Notes: generated from the sequence alone by a model not told the origin. A stretch of 63,917 nt of DNA from an uncultured Clostridia bacterium (GCA_934457145.1 CAKSHP010000011.1:1-63917), one strand, 5' to 3'. Shown: positions 9,382 through 18,630, numbered from the stretch's first letter. Numbers and translations: made by a program.

Positions 9382-11184
9382 ATGGCAAAAAGCAGACTTA
9401 TCGGAGACTATCCCGTAATCGGTATACGTCCCACAATTGACGGCAGACGCGGAGCGTTAAAGGTCAGAGAATCGTTAGAGGATCAGACAATGAATATGGC
9501 AAAGGCAGCAGCAAAGCTGTTTGAAGAAAATATACGCTATTCAAACGGCGAGCCGGTGAAGGTTGTTATTGCCGACACCACTATCGGACGTGTGGCAGAG
9601 AGTGCAGCATGTGCAGACAAATTCAGAAAAGAAGGCGTTGACATCACATTAACCGTTACACCCTGCTGGTGCTACGGAAGCGAAACAATGGATATGGATC
9701 CTATGACTATAAAAGGCGTTTGGGGTTTTAACGGAACAGAGCGTCCCGGTGCGGTTTACCTTGCATCGGTTCTTGCATCGCATGCACAAAAGGGACTTCC
9801 GGCTTTCGGAATTTACGGCCATGACGTTCAGAGCGCAGATGATACGTCTATCCCCGAAGATGTTAAAGAAAAGCTTATCCGTTTTGCAAAATCAGCAGTT
9901 GCGGTTGCAACAATGCGCGGAAAATCATATCTGCAAATAGGTTCTATCACAATGGGTATCGCAGGTTCGATAATTGATTCAAACTTCTTTGAAGACTATC
10001 TCGGCATGCGCGTTGAATCGGTTGACGAGGTTGAAATCATCAGAAGAATGACAGAAGGAATATATGACAAAGCTGAATTTGACAAGGCCATGGCATGGAC
10101 AAAGAAAAACTGCCCCGAAGGCTTTGACAAAAACCCCGAAAATTTGCAGAGAACTCCCGAAGAGAAGGAAAAAGAGTGGGAATTTGTTGTTAAGATGATG
10201 TGCATTATTAAAGACCTCATGAACGGCAACGATAAATTGCCCGAAGGCGCAGAAGAGGAAATGGTGGGTCACAATGCAATTGCGGCAGGTTTCCAGGGAC
10301 AGCGCCAGTGGACAGACTTTTATCCGAACGGCGACTTTGCAGAAGCGCTTTGCAATTCATCTTTTGACTGGAACGGCGCAAGAGAGCCGTATATCCTTGC
10401 AACAGAAAACGACACATTAAACGGCGTTTGCATGCTTTTCGGAAAGCTTCTTACAGGCACGGCGCAGATTTTTGCCGATGTCAGAACATACTGGAGCCCG
10501 GAGGCTGTTAAAAAAGCAACAGGCTATGACCTTGAAGGCAAAGCAAAAGAAGCCGGCGGCTTTATACATCTTATAAACTCGGGAGCAGCTTGCCTTGACG
10601 CGTGCGGAGAGGTTAAAGACAATGACGGCAACGGTATTATAAAGCCGTTCTGGGAGATGAGCGACAAAGATCAGCAGGCCTGCTTAAAAGCAACAACCTG
10701 GAACGCTGCCGATTTGGGATATTTCAGAGGCGGCGGATATTCTTCAAGATTTTTAACAAGATGCGAGATGCCGGCAACAATGATGAGATTAAATATTGTT
10801 AAAGGCTTAGGTCCGGTTATGCAGATCTGCGAAGGATATACTGTAAATCTTCCAGATGAAATTTCGGATATTTTGTGGAAAAGAACAGACTACACATGGC
10901 CCTGCACATGGTTTGCCCCGATAACAACCGGCAAAGGCGCATTTAAAACAGCCTATGACGTTATGAACAACTGGGGCGCAAACCACGGCGCTATAAGCTA
11001 CGGCCATATCGGTGCAGACCTTATTGCAATGTGCTCAATGCTTCGCATACCAGTTTGCATGCATAATGTCAATGAAGATAAAATCTTCCGTCCGGCTGCA
11101 TGGAATGCGTTCGGCATGGATAAAGAAGGTCAGGACTACAGAGCCTGCAAAAACTACGGTCCTTTATATAAAAACATAAAATAA
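9382..11184 (+). CDS. fucI: L-fucose isomerase
   Basis: Converts L-fucose to L-fuculose (and D-arabinose to D-ribulose) in the cytoplasm, the entry step of the fuculose-phosphate route. The 600-residue length equals the family size and similarity runs from the first residues (IGIRPTIDGRRGALKVRESL). The Mn-binding triad known from the E. coli enzyme can be placed at Glu near 341 (LATENDTLNGV), Asp near 366 (IFADVRTYW) and His near 535 (SYGHIGADL). AAGGAGG precedes the ATG. Kinase and aldolase genes for the rest of the route are not in this window. A second isomerase of the same broad superfamily lies at 60.5-61.9 kb. Confidence 0.95.
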   Translation: MAKSRLIGDYPVIGIRPTIDGRRGALKVRESLEDQTMNMAKAAAKLFEENIRYSNGEPVKVVIADTTIGRVAESAACADKFRKEGVDITLTVTPCWCYGSETMDMDPMTIKGVWGFNGTERPGAVYLASVLASHAQKGLPAFGIYGHDVQSADDTSIPEDVKEKLIRFAKSAVAVATMRGKSYLQIGSITMGIAGSIIDSNFFEDYLGMRVESVDEVEIIRRMTEGIYDKAEFDKAMAWTKKNCPEGFDKNPENLQRTPEEKEKEWEFVVKMMCIIKDLMNGNDKLPEGAEEEMVGHNAIAAGFQGQRQWTDFYPNGDFAEALCNSSFDWNGAREPYILATENDTLNGVCMLFGKLLTGTAQIFADVRTYWSPEAVKKATGYDLEGKAKEAGGFIHLINSGAACLDACGEVKDNDGNGIIKPFWEMSDKDQQACLKATTWNAADLGYFRGGGYSSRFLTRCEMPATMMRLNIVKGLGPVMQICEGYTVNLPDEISDILWKRTDYTWPCTWFAPITTGKGAFKTAYDVMNNWGANHGAISYGHIGADLIAMCSMLRIPVCMHNVNEDKIFRPAAWNAFGMDKEGQDYRACKNYGPLYKNIK

Positions 11185-11220
11185 CACACATTTAACGTTT
11201 AGCGCACACACCTTAAAAAT

Positions 11221-11248
11221 GCCTGCTTGACTTTTTTGTCAAGCAGGC
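11221..11248. terminator. Strong hairpin between fucI and MATE gene
   Basis: Perfect 11-bp stem GCCTGCTTGAC/GTCAAGCAGGC with a T6 loop. On the plus strand it is followed by A residues rather than T, so it is a weak intrinsic terminator in that direction and may instead stabilise the fucI 3' end. Confidence 0.55.
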
Positions 11249-11296
11249 AAAAAACTGAATAAAAATAAATTGATTTTAATCAGGCGGTGCAGAAAA

Positions 11297-12712
11297 ATGA
11301 AAGAATTATCCATTACGCACGGGTCAATAACAAAAAATATACTCAGGTTTATTTTTCCGCTTATGATAACAAACCTGCTTCAAAATTTTTATTCTGTGGC
11401 AGATGCCATAGTAGTGAGTATGTCGGGCGAGGCGGATGCCGTCGGAGCGATCGGAACGACAGGCCCGATGACAAATTTAATTATAAATATATGTATCGGC
11501 TGCGCAGTCGGAACGAAGGTGATTGCGGCGAAGGCAATCGGAGCAAAAGACAAAGAAAAAGTGCAAAGCACTCTGCACACGTCAATTATGCTAAGCATAG
11601 TTTTCGGTATAGCATGTTCGGTAATCGGAATTTTAATATCGCCTTATGTCCTTAAAGCCATGAAAAACGAAGCAAAGCTTTTAGAGCTTGCAAACAGGTA
11701 TGCAATTACATATTTCAGCGGAACCGTGTTTATTTCGGTGACAAATTTTGCAAGCGCAGTGTTTCATGCAAAGGCTGATACAAAAACTCCGCTTAAGGTT
11801 TTAAGCCTGTGCGGCATGATAAATGTGGTTTTAAATTTATTTTTTGTGCTGGTTTTAAAAATGACGGTTGACGGAGTTGCTTTGGCAACGGTTATATCGA
11901 ATGCATTTTCTGCAATCTGGCTTATTTGGTGTCTTACTAAAAACGACGATATGTGCCGTTTGAATTTAAAAAAGCTGAAAATTGAAAAAGAGTCGCTTTT
12001 TGATATACTTCATTTCGGTGTGCCGGCGGCTATACAAGGTGCGCTTTTTTCATTGTCGCACATGGTTGTTCAGTCGTCTATAGTTTCGGTAAACAACAAG
12101 TTAGCTCCGCCGAATGCCGGGTTTGCGCCGGTTGTTAAGGGAAGCGCAGCGGTTGTAAATATAGAGGGATTTGGGTACATCATTATAAATGCCGTAACTC
12201 AGGCAGCAATAACCTTTACAGGTCAGAATGTTGGCGCAAATCAGTATAATCAGGTTAAAAAAGTGCTTTATAGTTGCTATTTTATATCATTTATTATGAG
12301 CACGCTTTTTGCATCTGCGGTATTAATTTTAAAAGATCCCATTCTTTCACTTTTCGGAGTTTATAATGCCAAGCCGGGCAGTCTTGATTATATTGCATAT
12401 AACACAGCAAAGACAAGATTGCTGTATGTGTTTATGCCGTATTTTTTGGGAGCGTTTCAGGAAATCGGTTCGGGAACCATGCAGGGGCTTGGAAAAGCGT
12501 TTACCGCAACCGCAATTTCTCTTGCTGGCGCTGTAGCGTTTCGTATAATATGGATGTTTACTGTGTTTAAAGTTTGGCAAACGCTTGAAGCTGTGTTTTT
12601 GGTTTACCCGATAACGTGGCTCTTGCCGGCTGTCGCGCATTTTATATGCATAACAATTATACTAAAAAAGAAAAATGCTCTGCAAAATAAAGATGTGATT
12701 TTAGAAAGTTAA
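11297..12712 (+). CDS. MATE-family multidrug/Na+ antiporter
   Basis: Integral membrane exporter of 471 residues with about 12 predicted helices in two homologous halves. Typical features are the N-terminal PLMITNLLQNFYSVADAIVV and the matching second-half start near residue 240. Members use a Na+ or H+ gradient to expel cationic drugs or metabolites. An in-frame TTG at 11270 exists, but AGGCGGTG lies 8 nt before ATG 11297, where homologues start. It stands alone between a fucI-side hairpin and its own terminator; no regulator is adjacent. Confidence 0.92.
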   Translation: MKELSITHGSITKNILRFIFPLMITNLLQNFYSVADAIVVSMSGEADAVGAIGTTGPMTNLIINICIGCAVGTKVIAAKAIGAKDKEKVQSTLHTSIMLSIVFGIACSVIGILISPYVLKAMKNEAKLLELANRYAITYFSGTVFISVTNFASAVFHAKADTKTPLKVLSLCGMINVVLNLFFVLVLKMTVDGVALATVISNAFSAIWLIWCLTKNDDMCRLNLKKLKIEKESLFDILHFGVPAAIQGALFSLSHMVVQSSIVSVNNKLAPPNAGFAPVVKGSAAVVNIEGFGYIIINAVTQAAITFTGQNVGANQYNQVKKVLYSCYFISFIMSTLFASAVLILKDPILSLFGVYNAKPGSLDYIAYNTAKTRLLYVFMPYFLGAFQEIGSGTMQGLGKAFTATAISLAGAVAFRIIWMFTVFKVWQTLEAVFLVYPITWLLPAVAHFICITIILKKKNALQNKDVILES

Positions 12713-12727
12713 AATCTATATAAAAAT

Positions 12728-12763
12728 GCCTGTTTGATATTGTATCAAACGGGCGTTTTTTTG
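12728..12763 (+). terminator. Intrinsic terminator of the MATE gene
   Basis: 12-bp stem GCCTGTTTGATA/TATCAAACGGGC (one G-U) with a 3-nt loop, followed by a run of T. The stem resembles the hairpin after fucI. Confidence 0.9.
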
Positions 12764-12841
12764 TGGAAAAAAGTTATAAACACAATTTAGCAGGCGGTTT
12801 TTGCATGTCAGAATAGTTTAAAAAGTTTTTATTTTTTGCAC

Positions 12842-12870
12842 TTTACAAAATCTGAAAAGTGTGATATAAT
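12842..12870 (+). promoter_or_regulatory. Promoter of OLE RNA
   Basis: TTTACA (12842-12847), 17-nt spacer, TATAAT (12865-12870). Transcription should start near 12877, a few nucleotides before the terminal helix of the RNA. Confidence 0.75.
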
Positions 12871-12877
12871 ACACTCA

Positions 12878-13548
12878 ATATTCTATAAGTTTTCGTAAAT
12901 AGGCGTTATAGAAAATGCGGTGGTGCAGTATCCTAGTCAGTTCTACCTATTCCCAGGACGGGCCTAAAAATCCGTTAAAGGGCACATCGATGAAGTTTCT
13001 GGTGTTAGCTTCAAACGCCCAGTTTGGGGTTGATGCTGGAAGTTAAGGTTATGGGGCGGCCTGCAATGGCATGCAGACCCCGATCCCCGTTTCCGTGGAG
13101 ACCTACTCTTGTGGCCGCCTCTTGAGCTTTGATTATATCATACCAAAGCGGTTACGGCTTAGGATTAAACCTGCATATCGGTGCTTCGTGTGCTGGGTGC
13201 AGAGTAGCCTGCCTTGAGTGAAACAAGCGGGATAACGGACAGACGTTTTCCATATTGGCCAATATGCAAACGTTATTGCTGTTTGAAACTTGTTTTGCAA
13301 AAGAGGATAAGAATAGGTGTGACTGTCGGGGAAAACTCCTAGGCTGTTTGTTTTATTGGCATTTAAGGGATTGAAATGCGGACTCAGTGGCAGTCAGGTC
13401 ATATATGCGGTAACGCATATGTAAAGTGTTTTAATGGGAAACCTCCTATTTGGCGACATTTAGGAAACGCTTTGGGAAAACCTACCTGACCTTAAGCCGC
13501 AAAATTTACTTTAAGTGTTGCCACCGTGTTTTCTATAACGCTTATTTA
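12878..13548 (+). ncRNA. OLE RNA (ornate large extremophilic RNA)
   Basis: A non-coding stretch of about 670 nt with dense structure. Its ends pair in a 28-bp near-perfect terminal helix: 12896-12923 with 13521-13548 (TAAATAGGCGTTATAGAAAA against its complement, only a few G-U or mismatched pairs). A long internal hairpin has its apex CATATTGG/CCAATATG at 13250-13266 and outer arms AAACAAG/CTTGTTT; another is CATATATGC..GCATATG near 13400. No reading frame of useful length crosses it. Length, terminal closure and the following genes (OapA family membrane protein, dxs, tlyA) match the OLE locus known from anaerobic Firmicutes, where OLE RNA and its proteins sit at the membrane and affect cold, ethanol and Mg2+ stress. 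The exact 5' and 3' ends are inferred. Confidence 0.93.
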
Positions 13549-13579
13549 CTAAATATTAAAAAATAAGTGGTGATTTTGT

Positions 13580-14167
13580 TTGGACAGTCGAAGAAAGCTT
13601 AAGGTTAAAAGCTCGGGCGGAAATATAAAGGTGAGCAATAAATGGACGGTTATTGTTACGATTTTGGCATTTGTTTTGAGCGTGTCGATAACAGCGCTTA
13701 CCGAGGGAGCGGAAAATTTAAGCAACCTGGTTGCCATAAGCGTTTTGTTTTTAATTGTTGTGTTGGGTATATTATTTGACATCATCGGCGTTGCGGTGTC
13801 AACTGCAAGTGAAGAACCTTTTCATGCGATGGCGGCAAAAAAAATAGGCGGCGCAAAGGCAAGTATAAAAATTATACGTTCGGCGCAGCAGATTTCAAGT
13901 CTATGTAACGACGTTATAGGCGATATTGCGGGTATTGTGAGCGGAGCTATGACAGCAGCGGTTGTCGCAAAAATAACTTACGGAGCCGAAAGCTTTAGGG
14001 TTATGTTTACAGAGCTTTTCTTAACCGGGCTCGTAGCGGCGGTTATGATTGGCGGAAAGGCTGCCGGAAAAGGGCTTGCCATGACAAACAATAACATGAT
14101 TGTGTTTATTTTGGGAAAGATTATTTATTTTTTTGAAAGCATATTTACTTTTAAGAAAAAAAGATAA
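13580..14167 (+). CDS. oapA: OapA, membrane protein partner of OLE RNA
   Basis: Small integral membrane protein of 195 residues, starting 31 nt after the end of OLE RNA. A basic N-terminus (about 1-20) precedes helices near 22-42, 48-74, 112-132, 142-162 and 172-190. The central segment with EEPFHAMAAKKIGGA and SLCNDVIGDIAGIVSG is the most characteristic part of the OLE-associated protein family, which has distant similarity to DUF21/CNNM-type membrane domains. Known OapA binds OLE RNA and brings it to the membrane. The start codon is TTG, chosen because GTGGTGAT lies 5-6 nt upstream. It is likely cotranscribed with OLE RNA and dxs. Confidence 0.92.
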   Translation: MDSRRKLKVKSSGGNIKVSNKWTVIVTILAFVLSVSITALTEGAENLSNLVAISVLFLIVVLGILFDIIGVAVSTASEEPFHAMAAKKIGGAKASIKIIRSAQQISSLCNDVIGDIAGIVSGAMTAAVVAKITYGAESFRVMFTELFLTGLVAAVMIGGKAAGKGLAMTNNNMIVFILGKIIYFFESIFTFKKKR

Positions 14168-14186
14168 TTCTTAGTCGGAGAATATA

Positions 14187-16052
14187 ATGTATGAGATTTT
14201 AGATAAAGTAAATTTTCCAAGCGATGTTAAGAAATTAAGCGAAGAAGAAAAAGAAAAACTATGCTGCGATATACGCAGATTTTTAATAGACAACGTATCA
14301 AAAACCGGCGGACACTTAGCCTCAAATTTAGGCGTGGTGGAAATAACGGCGGCTCTTGTTTGCGTGTTTGATTTTCCTAAAGATAAGATAGTGTTTGACG
14401 TCGGGCATCAGTGTTATGTATATAAAATGCTTACGGGAAGAAAAGACAGATTTTCTACTCTGCGCAAAGAAAACGGACTCTCCGGTTTTCCGAAAACTGC
14501 GGAAAGCGAATATGACTTTTTTAACACGGGCCACAGCTCAACATCTATTTCATCTGCGCTCGGGCTTGCAAAGGCAAGGGACCTGGCCGGCGGGGACTAC
14601 AGCGTTATAGCGCTTATCGGCGACGGAGCAATGACAGGCGGCCTTGCGTATGAAGCGCTTTGCGACGCAGGCAATTCAAATACAGATATAATAGTTATTT
14701 TAAACGACAACGAAATGTCGGTAACGCAAAATGTCGGAGGACTCAGCGAGTATTTGTCAAAAATCCGGACAATGCCTTCATATATAACGGCAAAAACAAA
14801 AATCGAACGCACCTTGCTGAAACTTCCGCACGGCAAAAGGCTTGTGACAATTTTGCGTCAGATGAAAAGCGGAGTTAAGCAGGCGTTTATGCATAAAAAT
14901 ATTTTTGAAGAACTCGGCTTTACATACCTCGGTGCAATAGACGGAAATAATTTAAAAAAAACCGAGCATATGCTGAAAATAGCAAAAAACACAAAAGGCC
15001 CGGTTTTAATACATATGTGCACGAAAAAAGGCAAAGGGTATGCCCCTGCCGAGCAAAAACCGCAAAGATTTCACGGTATTGCAAAATTTAATGCAGCTAC
15101 CGGAAACGTTATAAGAGATAAAGTCCGCGCGGATTATTCGGCAATTTTCGGCAGACAGCTTATTCACCTTGCAAGATATAATAAAAAAATTATGGCGATT
15201 TCACCGGCTATGATTTTGGGCTCGGGGCTTCGTTCGTTTGCAAAAATATATCCGTCAAGAATGTTTGACGTCGGTATTGCGGAGGCTCATGCCGTCACAT
15301 TTGCGGCAGGGCTTGCCATGGGCGGATATGTGCCTGTTGTGTGTGTGTATTCGTCGTTTTTGCAGCGTGCGTATGATCAGATTGTGCACGATGTTGCAAT
15401 GCAAAATCTTCACGTTGTATTTGCAATAGACCGCGCCGGTATTGTCGGGGCAGACGGTGAAACGCATCAGGGTGTGTTTGATATTGCGTTTTTAAACCAC
15501 ATTCCCAATATTTCAATTTTAGCGCCGTCTTGCTTTGAAGAACTGTCGGAAATGATAGACTATGCGGTAAACAAGCATAACGCACCGATTGCAGTGCGGT
15601 ATCCGAGAGGAAATATGCAGTGCTTAACTCACACATGCGCCTTTGAGTACGGCAAAGCTGAAGTGGTTTATGAAGGACGCGACCTAACGATTATAACGGA
15701 AGGCCCCGTTGCGGCATATGCTTGCGAGGCAAAAAAAATGCTTGAAGAAAAAAACATAAGCGCAGAGGTTATCAATGTGCGCACAATAAAGCCCATAGAT
15801 GAAAAAACGATTGTATCTTCAATAAAGAAAACAAAACGGGTCATCAGTGTTGAAGATGCTCAGGCGGTCGGCGGATTGGGCAGCATAATAAGCGAAATTG
15901 CAGTTAAAAACAATCTTAACGCAAAAATAGTAAAAAGGGGATACTCAGATTTTGTTTTGGCATCCGCTGTTGAAAGTGCATATGATAAAAACGGTATAAC
16001 CGCGCAAAAGATTTGTGAAACTGCTTTAAAAATGTGTCGGGGTGAGATGTAG
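14187..16052 (+). CDS. dxs: 1-deoxy-D-xylulose-5-phosphate synthase
   Basis: Condenses pyruvate and glyceraldehyde 3-phosphate to DXP, the first step of the MEP isoprenoid pathway (also feeding thiamine and pyridoxal synthesis). It has 621 residues, the normal length. The thiamine-diphosphate site is visible as IGDGAMTGG...ILNDNEMSV; the substrate region has FDVGHQCY, GHSSTSISSALGLA and, in the pyrimidine domain, DRAGIVGADGETHQG. It follows oapA by 19 nt with GGAG upstream, and tlyA starts right after its stop codon. Isoprenoid genes beside OLE RNA are a known arrangement. Confidence 0.97.
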   Translation: MYEILDKVNFPSDVKKLSEEEKEKLCCDIRRFLIDNVSKTGGHLASNLGVVEITAALVCVFDFPKDKIVFDVGHQCYVYKMLTGRKDRFSTLRKENGLSGFPKTAESEYDFFNTGHSSTSISSALGLAKARDLAGGDYSVIALIGDGAMTGGLAYEALCDAGNSNTDIIVILNDNEMSVTQNVGGLSEYLSKIRTMPSYITAKTKIERTLLKLPHGKRLVTILRQMKSGVKQAFMHKNIFEELGFTYLGAIDGNNLKKTEHMLKIAKNTKGPVLIHMCTKKGKGYAPAEQKPQRFHGIAKFNAATGNVIRDKVRADYSAIFGRQLIHLARYNKKIMAISPAMILGSGLRSFAKIYPSRMFDVGIAEAHAVTFAAGLAMGGYVPVVCVYSSFLQRAYDQIVHDVAMQNLHVVFAIDRAGIVGADGETHQGVFDIAFLNHIPNISILAPSCFEELSEMIDYAVNKHNAPIAVRYPRGNMQCLTHTCAFEYGKAEVVYEGRDLTIITEGPVAAYACEAKKMLEEKNISAEVINVRTIKPIDEKTIVSSIKKTKRVISVEDAQAVGGLGSIISEIAVKNNLNAKIVKRGYSDFVLASAVESAYDKNGITAQKICETALKMCRGEM

Positions 16053-16871
16053 TTGGCAAAAAAAATTCGTGTAGATGAGCTTATGGTGCAGAGGCGTTTG
16101 GCAGACGATATAAAAAACGCGAAAGCACTCATTATGTCGGGTATAGTGTATGTCGGTCAAACAAGAATAGACAGCGGAGCTGAAAAAATAAGCGAAGAAG
16201 AATATATTGAAGTGAGAGACAAATCTTTAAAATATGTGAGCCGCGGCGGGCTTAAGCTTGAAAAGGCAATGAAATGTTTTGATATAGATTTAAAAAATAA
16301 AGTGTGTATGGATATCGGTGCATCAACCGGAGGGTTCACGGATTGCATGCTGCAAAACGGTGCGTCAAAGGTGTTTAGCGTTGATGTGGGATATGGTCAG
16401 CTGGCATGGAAACTGCGAAATGACGTGCGGGTTGTGAACATGGAGCGGACGAATATAAAAAACGTAACGGATAAGCTTTTGGGAGAAAAGATTGACTTTG
16501 CCTCCGCCGACGTTTCGTTTATATCATTAAAACACGTTTTTTTAGCGGCAGCCGCCTTTTTAAAAGACGGCGCCAAAATGGCAGCGCTTATAAAACCGCA
16601 GTTTGAGGCAAAACGCGAGCAGGTCGGGGAAAAGGGAGTTGTAAGAGACGCAAATGTGCATATTTTAACGGTTAAAAACGTTATGGCGTATGCGGCGGAG
16701 AGCGGTTTTTCCGTTAAAAATCTTACATATTCTCCGATTAAAGGTCCGGAGGGAAATATAGAATATTTGTGTTTTTTAAGCTTTGACAAAAAGTCTGAAA
16801 TTAATGTGTCGGACGATCAGATTTCGGACGTGGTAAGCGAAGCGCACACCGCCGAGCTTTCAAGGCATTAG
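16053..16871 (+). CDS. tlyA: TlyA-family rRNA 2'-O-methyltransferase
   Basis: Protein of 272 residues with an N-terminal S4 RNA-binding domain (about 3-62, KKIRVDELMVQRRL) and an FtsJ-like SAM methyltransferase domain. The SAM site is DIGASTGGFTDC (near 90), and the catalytic pocket has NMERTN and IKPQFE. TlyA enzymes methylate ribose in 16S and 23S rRNA; older annotations call them hemolysin A. The start is TTG directly after the dxs stop, with GGGGTGAG about 8 nt upstream. The argR and recN genes that often follow in OLE clusters are absent here. Confidence 0.94.
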   Translation: MAKKIRVDELMVQRRLADDIKNAKALIMSGIVYVGQTRIDSGAEKISEEEYIEVRDKSLKYVSRGGLKLEKAMKCFDIDLKNKVCMDIGASTGGFTDCMLQNGASKVFSVDVGYGQLAWKLRNDVRVVNMERTNIKNVTDKLLGEKIDFASADVSFISLKHVFLAAAAFLKDGAKMAALIKPQFEAKREQVGEKGVVRDANVHILTVKNVMAYAAESGFSVKNLTYSPIKGPEGNIEYLCFLSFDKKSEINVSDDQISDVVSEAHTAELSRH

Positions 16872-16911
16872 AGAGTTTTTATTTTGCAAAAGCGAAAGGA
16901 TCTGACGAAAA

Positions 16912-17127
16912 ATGATGTATTCGCCTGATATTGAACAAAAATGCGCACTGTGCAGATATTCAAAAAAAATAGACGGCGTTGACAGGCAAATGGTTTGTGA
17001 AAAATTCGGAGTTGTTGCAAGCAGCTATGTTTGCAAAAAATTTAAATACGATATTTTTAAAAAGAAAGTTAAAAGAAGAAAACCTATTGACACGAATTAT
17101 TCTCCGGACGATTTTTCAATCGACTGA
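16912..17127 (+). CDS. Small four-cysteine protein of unknown function
   Basis: A 71-residue soluble protein with an N-terminal CALC pair, further Cys at about 29 and 41 (MVCEKFG, YVCKKFKYD), then a basic tail with KKKVKRRK. The CxxC-C-C pattern suggests a metal-binding fold, zinc or iron-sulfur. I know no function. It lies 40 nt after tlyA in the same direction and before the terminator, so it is probably the last gene of the OLE-oapA-dxs-tlyA transcript. AAAGGA is about 13 nt before the first ATG; a second ATG follows at once. Confidence 0.7.
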   Translation: MMYSPDIEQKCALCRYSKKIDGVDRQMVCEKFGVVASSYVCKKFKYDIFKKKVKRRKPIDTNYSPDDFSID

Positions 17128-17169
17128 AAACTTTAGTAAAATAAAGATTATATATCTCAAAAACCAAAA

Positions 17170-17206
17170 AAACTGAGGCAATTTCAAAACTGCCTCAGTT
17201 TTTTGT
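17170..17206. terminator. Bidirectional terminator
   Basis: AACTGAGGCA/TGCCTCAGTT stem with a 10-nt loop, A-tract on one side and T6 on the other. It ends the OLE operon and the convergent gdhA. Confidence 0.9.
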
Positions 17207-17230
17207 TATGCTTTATTATATTTGCAAAAA

Positions 17231-18577
17231 TCAAACCACACCGTGAGCCTTCATAGCCTCTGCAACTTTTAAGAAACCTGCAATGTTAGCGCCGGCAACA
17301 AGATTGCCGTCCATGCCGTATTTCTTAGCGGCAGAAGATGCATTGTGATAAATGTTTACCATAATGTCTTTAAGCTTAGCGTCAACTTCTTCAAATGTCC
17401 AGGAATATCTCATGGAATTCTGGCTCATCTCGAGAGCTGATGTTGCAACACCGCCGGCATTAGCAGCCTTTGCAGGTCCAAACAAAATGCCGTGTGACTG
17501 GAACTGAGCGATAGCTTCCGGAGTTGAAGGCATGTTTGCACCTTCTGCAACAGCATAGCAGCCTTTAGCAATAAGAGCCTTTGCGCTTTCTTCGTTGATT
17601 TCGTTCTGTGTTGCGCAGGGAAGAGCGATATCGCATTTGATTGTCCATATACCGGAGCAGCCTTCATGATATTCTGCTTCGGGATGAGTTTTAACATATT
17701 CTTTAATTCTCTTGCGTTCAACTTCTTTGAGCTGTTTAACCAAGGGAAGGTCTATGCCGTTTTTATCATAAACATAACCGTTCGAGTCGGAAAGTGCAAC
17801 AACTTTTGCGCCGAGAGCAGTTGCTTTTTCGGTTGCATAAATTGCAACGTTACCGGAACCGGATACAACAACGGTTGCGCCTTTGAAGCTCTTGTTGTTG
17901 TCGCGAAGCATCTCGTCTGCAAAATAGCAAAGTCCGTAACCGGTTGCTTCAGTTCTTGCAAGGCTTCCGCCGTATGTTAAGCCTTTGCCTGTGAGCACGC
18001 CTGTGAATTCGTCGCGAAGTCTCTTATACTGTCCGAAAAGGTAGCCGATTTCTCTGCCGCCAACGCCGATGTCGCCTGCGGGAACATCTCTGTCAGCACC
18101 GATGTGTTTTGAAAGCTCTGTCATAAAGCTCTGGCAGAAACGCATAACCTCGTTATCGGATTTGCCTTTGGGGTCAAAATCGCTGCCGCCCTTGCCGCCG
18201 CCGATGGGAAGACCTGTAAGAGAGTTTTTAAACACCTGCTCAAAGCCTAAGAATTTAATAATACCTTCATAAACGGAAGGATGGAAACGCAAACCGCCCT
18301 TGTAAGGTCCGATTGCACTGTTAAACTGAACGCGGAAACCGCGGTTTATCTGAACTTTGCCGTTATCGTCAACCCACGGAACACGGAACTTGATTATTCT
18401 TTCGGGTTCAACGATACTGTCGATAACGCCTTTTTCGATTAAAGAGGGATCAGCCTCAATAACAGGCTCCAACGACTCTAAAACCTCTCTGACTGCCTGG
18501 TGAAATTCCGGCTCGCCGGGATTCCTTTTAATTACCTTGTCCATCAAATCGGACAAATAAGCTAATTTGAAACTCAT
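17231..18577 (-). CDS. gdhA: NADP-type glutamate dehydrogenase
   Basis: Assimilates ammonium by reductive amination of 2-oxoglutarate. It has 448 residues, the length of the hexameric NADP-type family. The glutamate site has PYKGGLRFHPSV and the catalytic Lys in PIGGGKGGSDFDPKGK; the Asp is in PAGDIGVGGREIGY; the Rossmann fold has VVSGSGNVAIYATEKA. The start is ATG 18577 with AGGAGG 7 nt upstream; an in-frame TTG at 18598 lies before this site and is rejected. A consensus promoter and a tandem repeat are immediately upstream, so the gene is transcribed alone. Confidence 0.97.
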   Translation of the reverse strand: MSFKLAYLSDLMDKVIKRNPGEPEFHQAVREVLESLEPVIEADPSLIEKGVIDSIVEPERIIKFRVPWVDDNGKVQINRGFRVQFNSAIGPYKGGLRFHPSVYEGIIKFLGFEQVFKNSLTGLPIGGGKGGSDFDPKGKSDNEVMRFCQSFMTELSKHIGADRDVPAGDIGVGGREIGYLFGQYKRLRDEFTGVLTGKGLTYGGSLARTEATGYGLCYFADEMLRDNNKSFKGATVVVSGSGNVAIYATEKATALGAKVVALSDSNGYVYDKNGIDLPLVKQLKEVERKRIKEYVKTHPEAEYHEGCSGIWTIKCDIALPCATQNEINEESAKALIAKGCYAVAEGANMPSTPEAIAQFQSHGILFGPAKAANAGGVATSALEMSQNSMRYSWTFEEVDAKLKDIMVNIYHNASSAAKKYGMDGNLVAGANIAGFLKVAEAMKAHGVV

Positions 18578-18630
18578 ATAAGAAACCTCCTGAAACAAAA
18601 TAAATTACCGGTTAAAAAACCTACAAAATA

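Noticed and set aside
12900..13545. Short coding frames in the OLE region
   Set aside because: All are short and without ribosome binding sites, and they lie in conserved-looking RNA structure.
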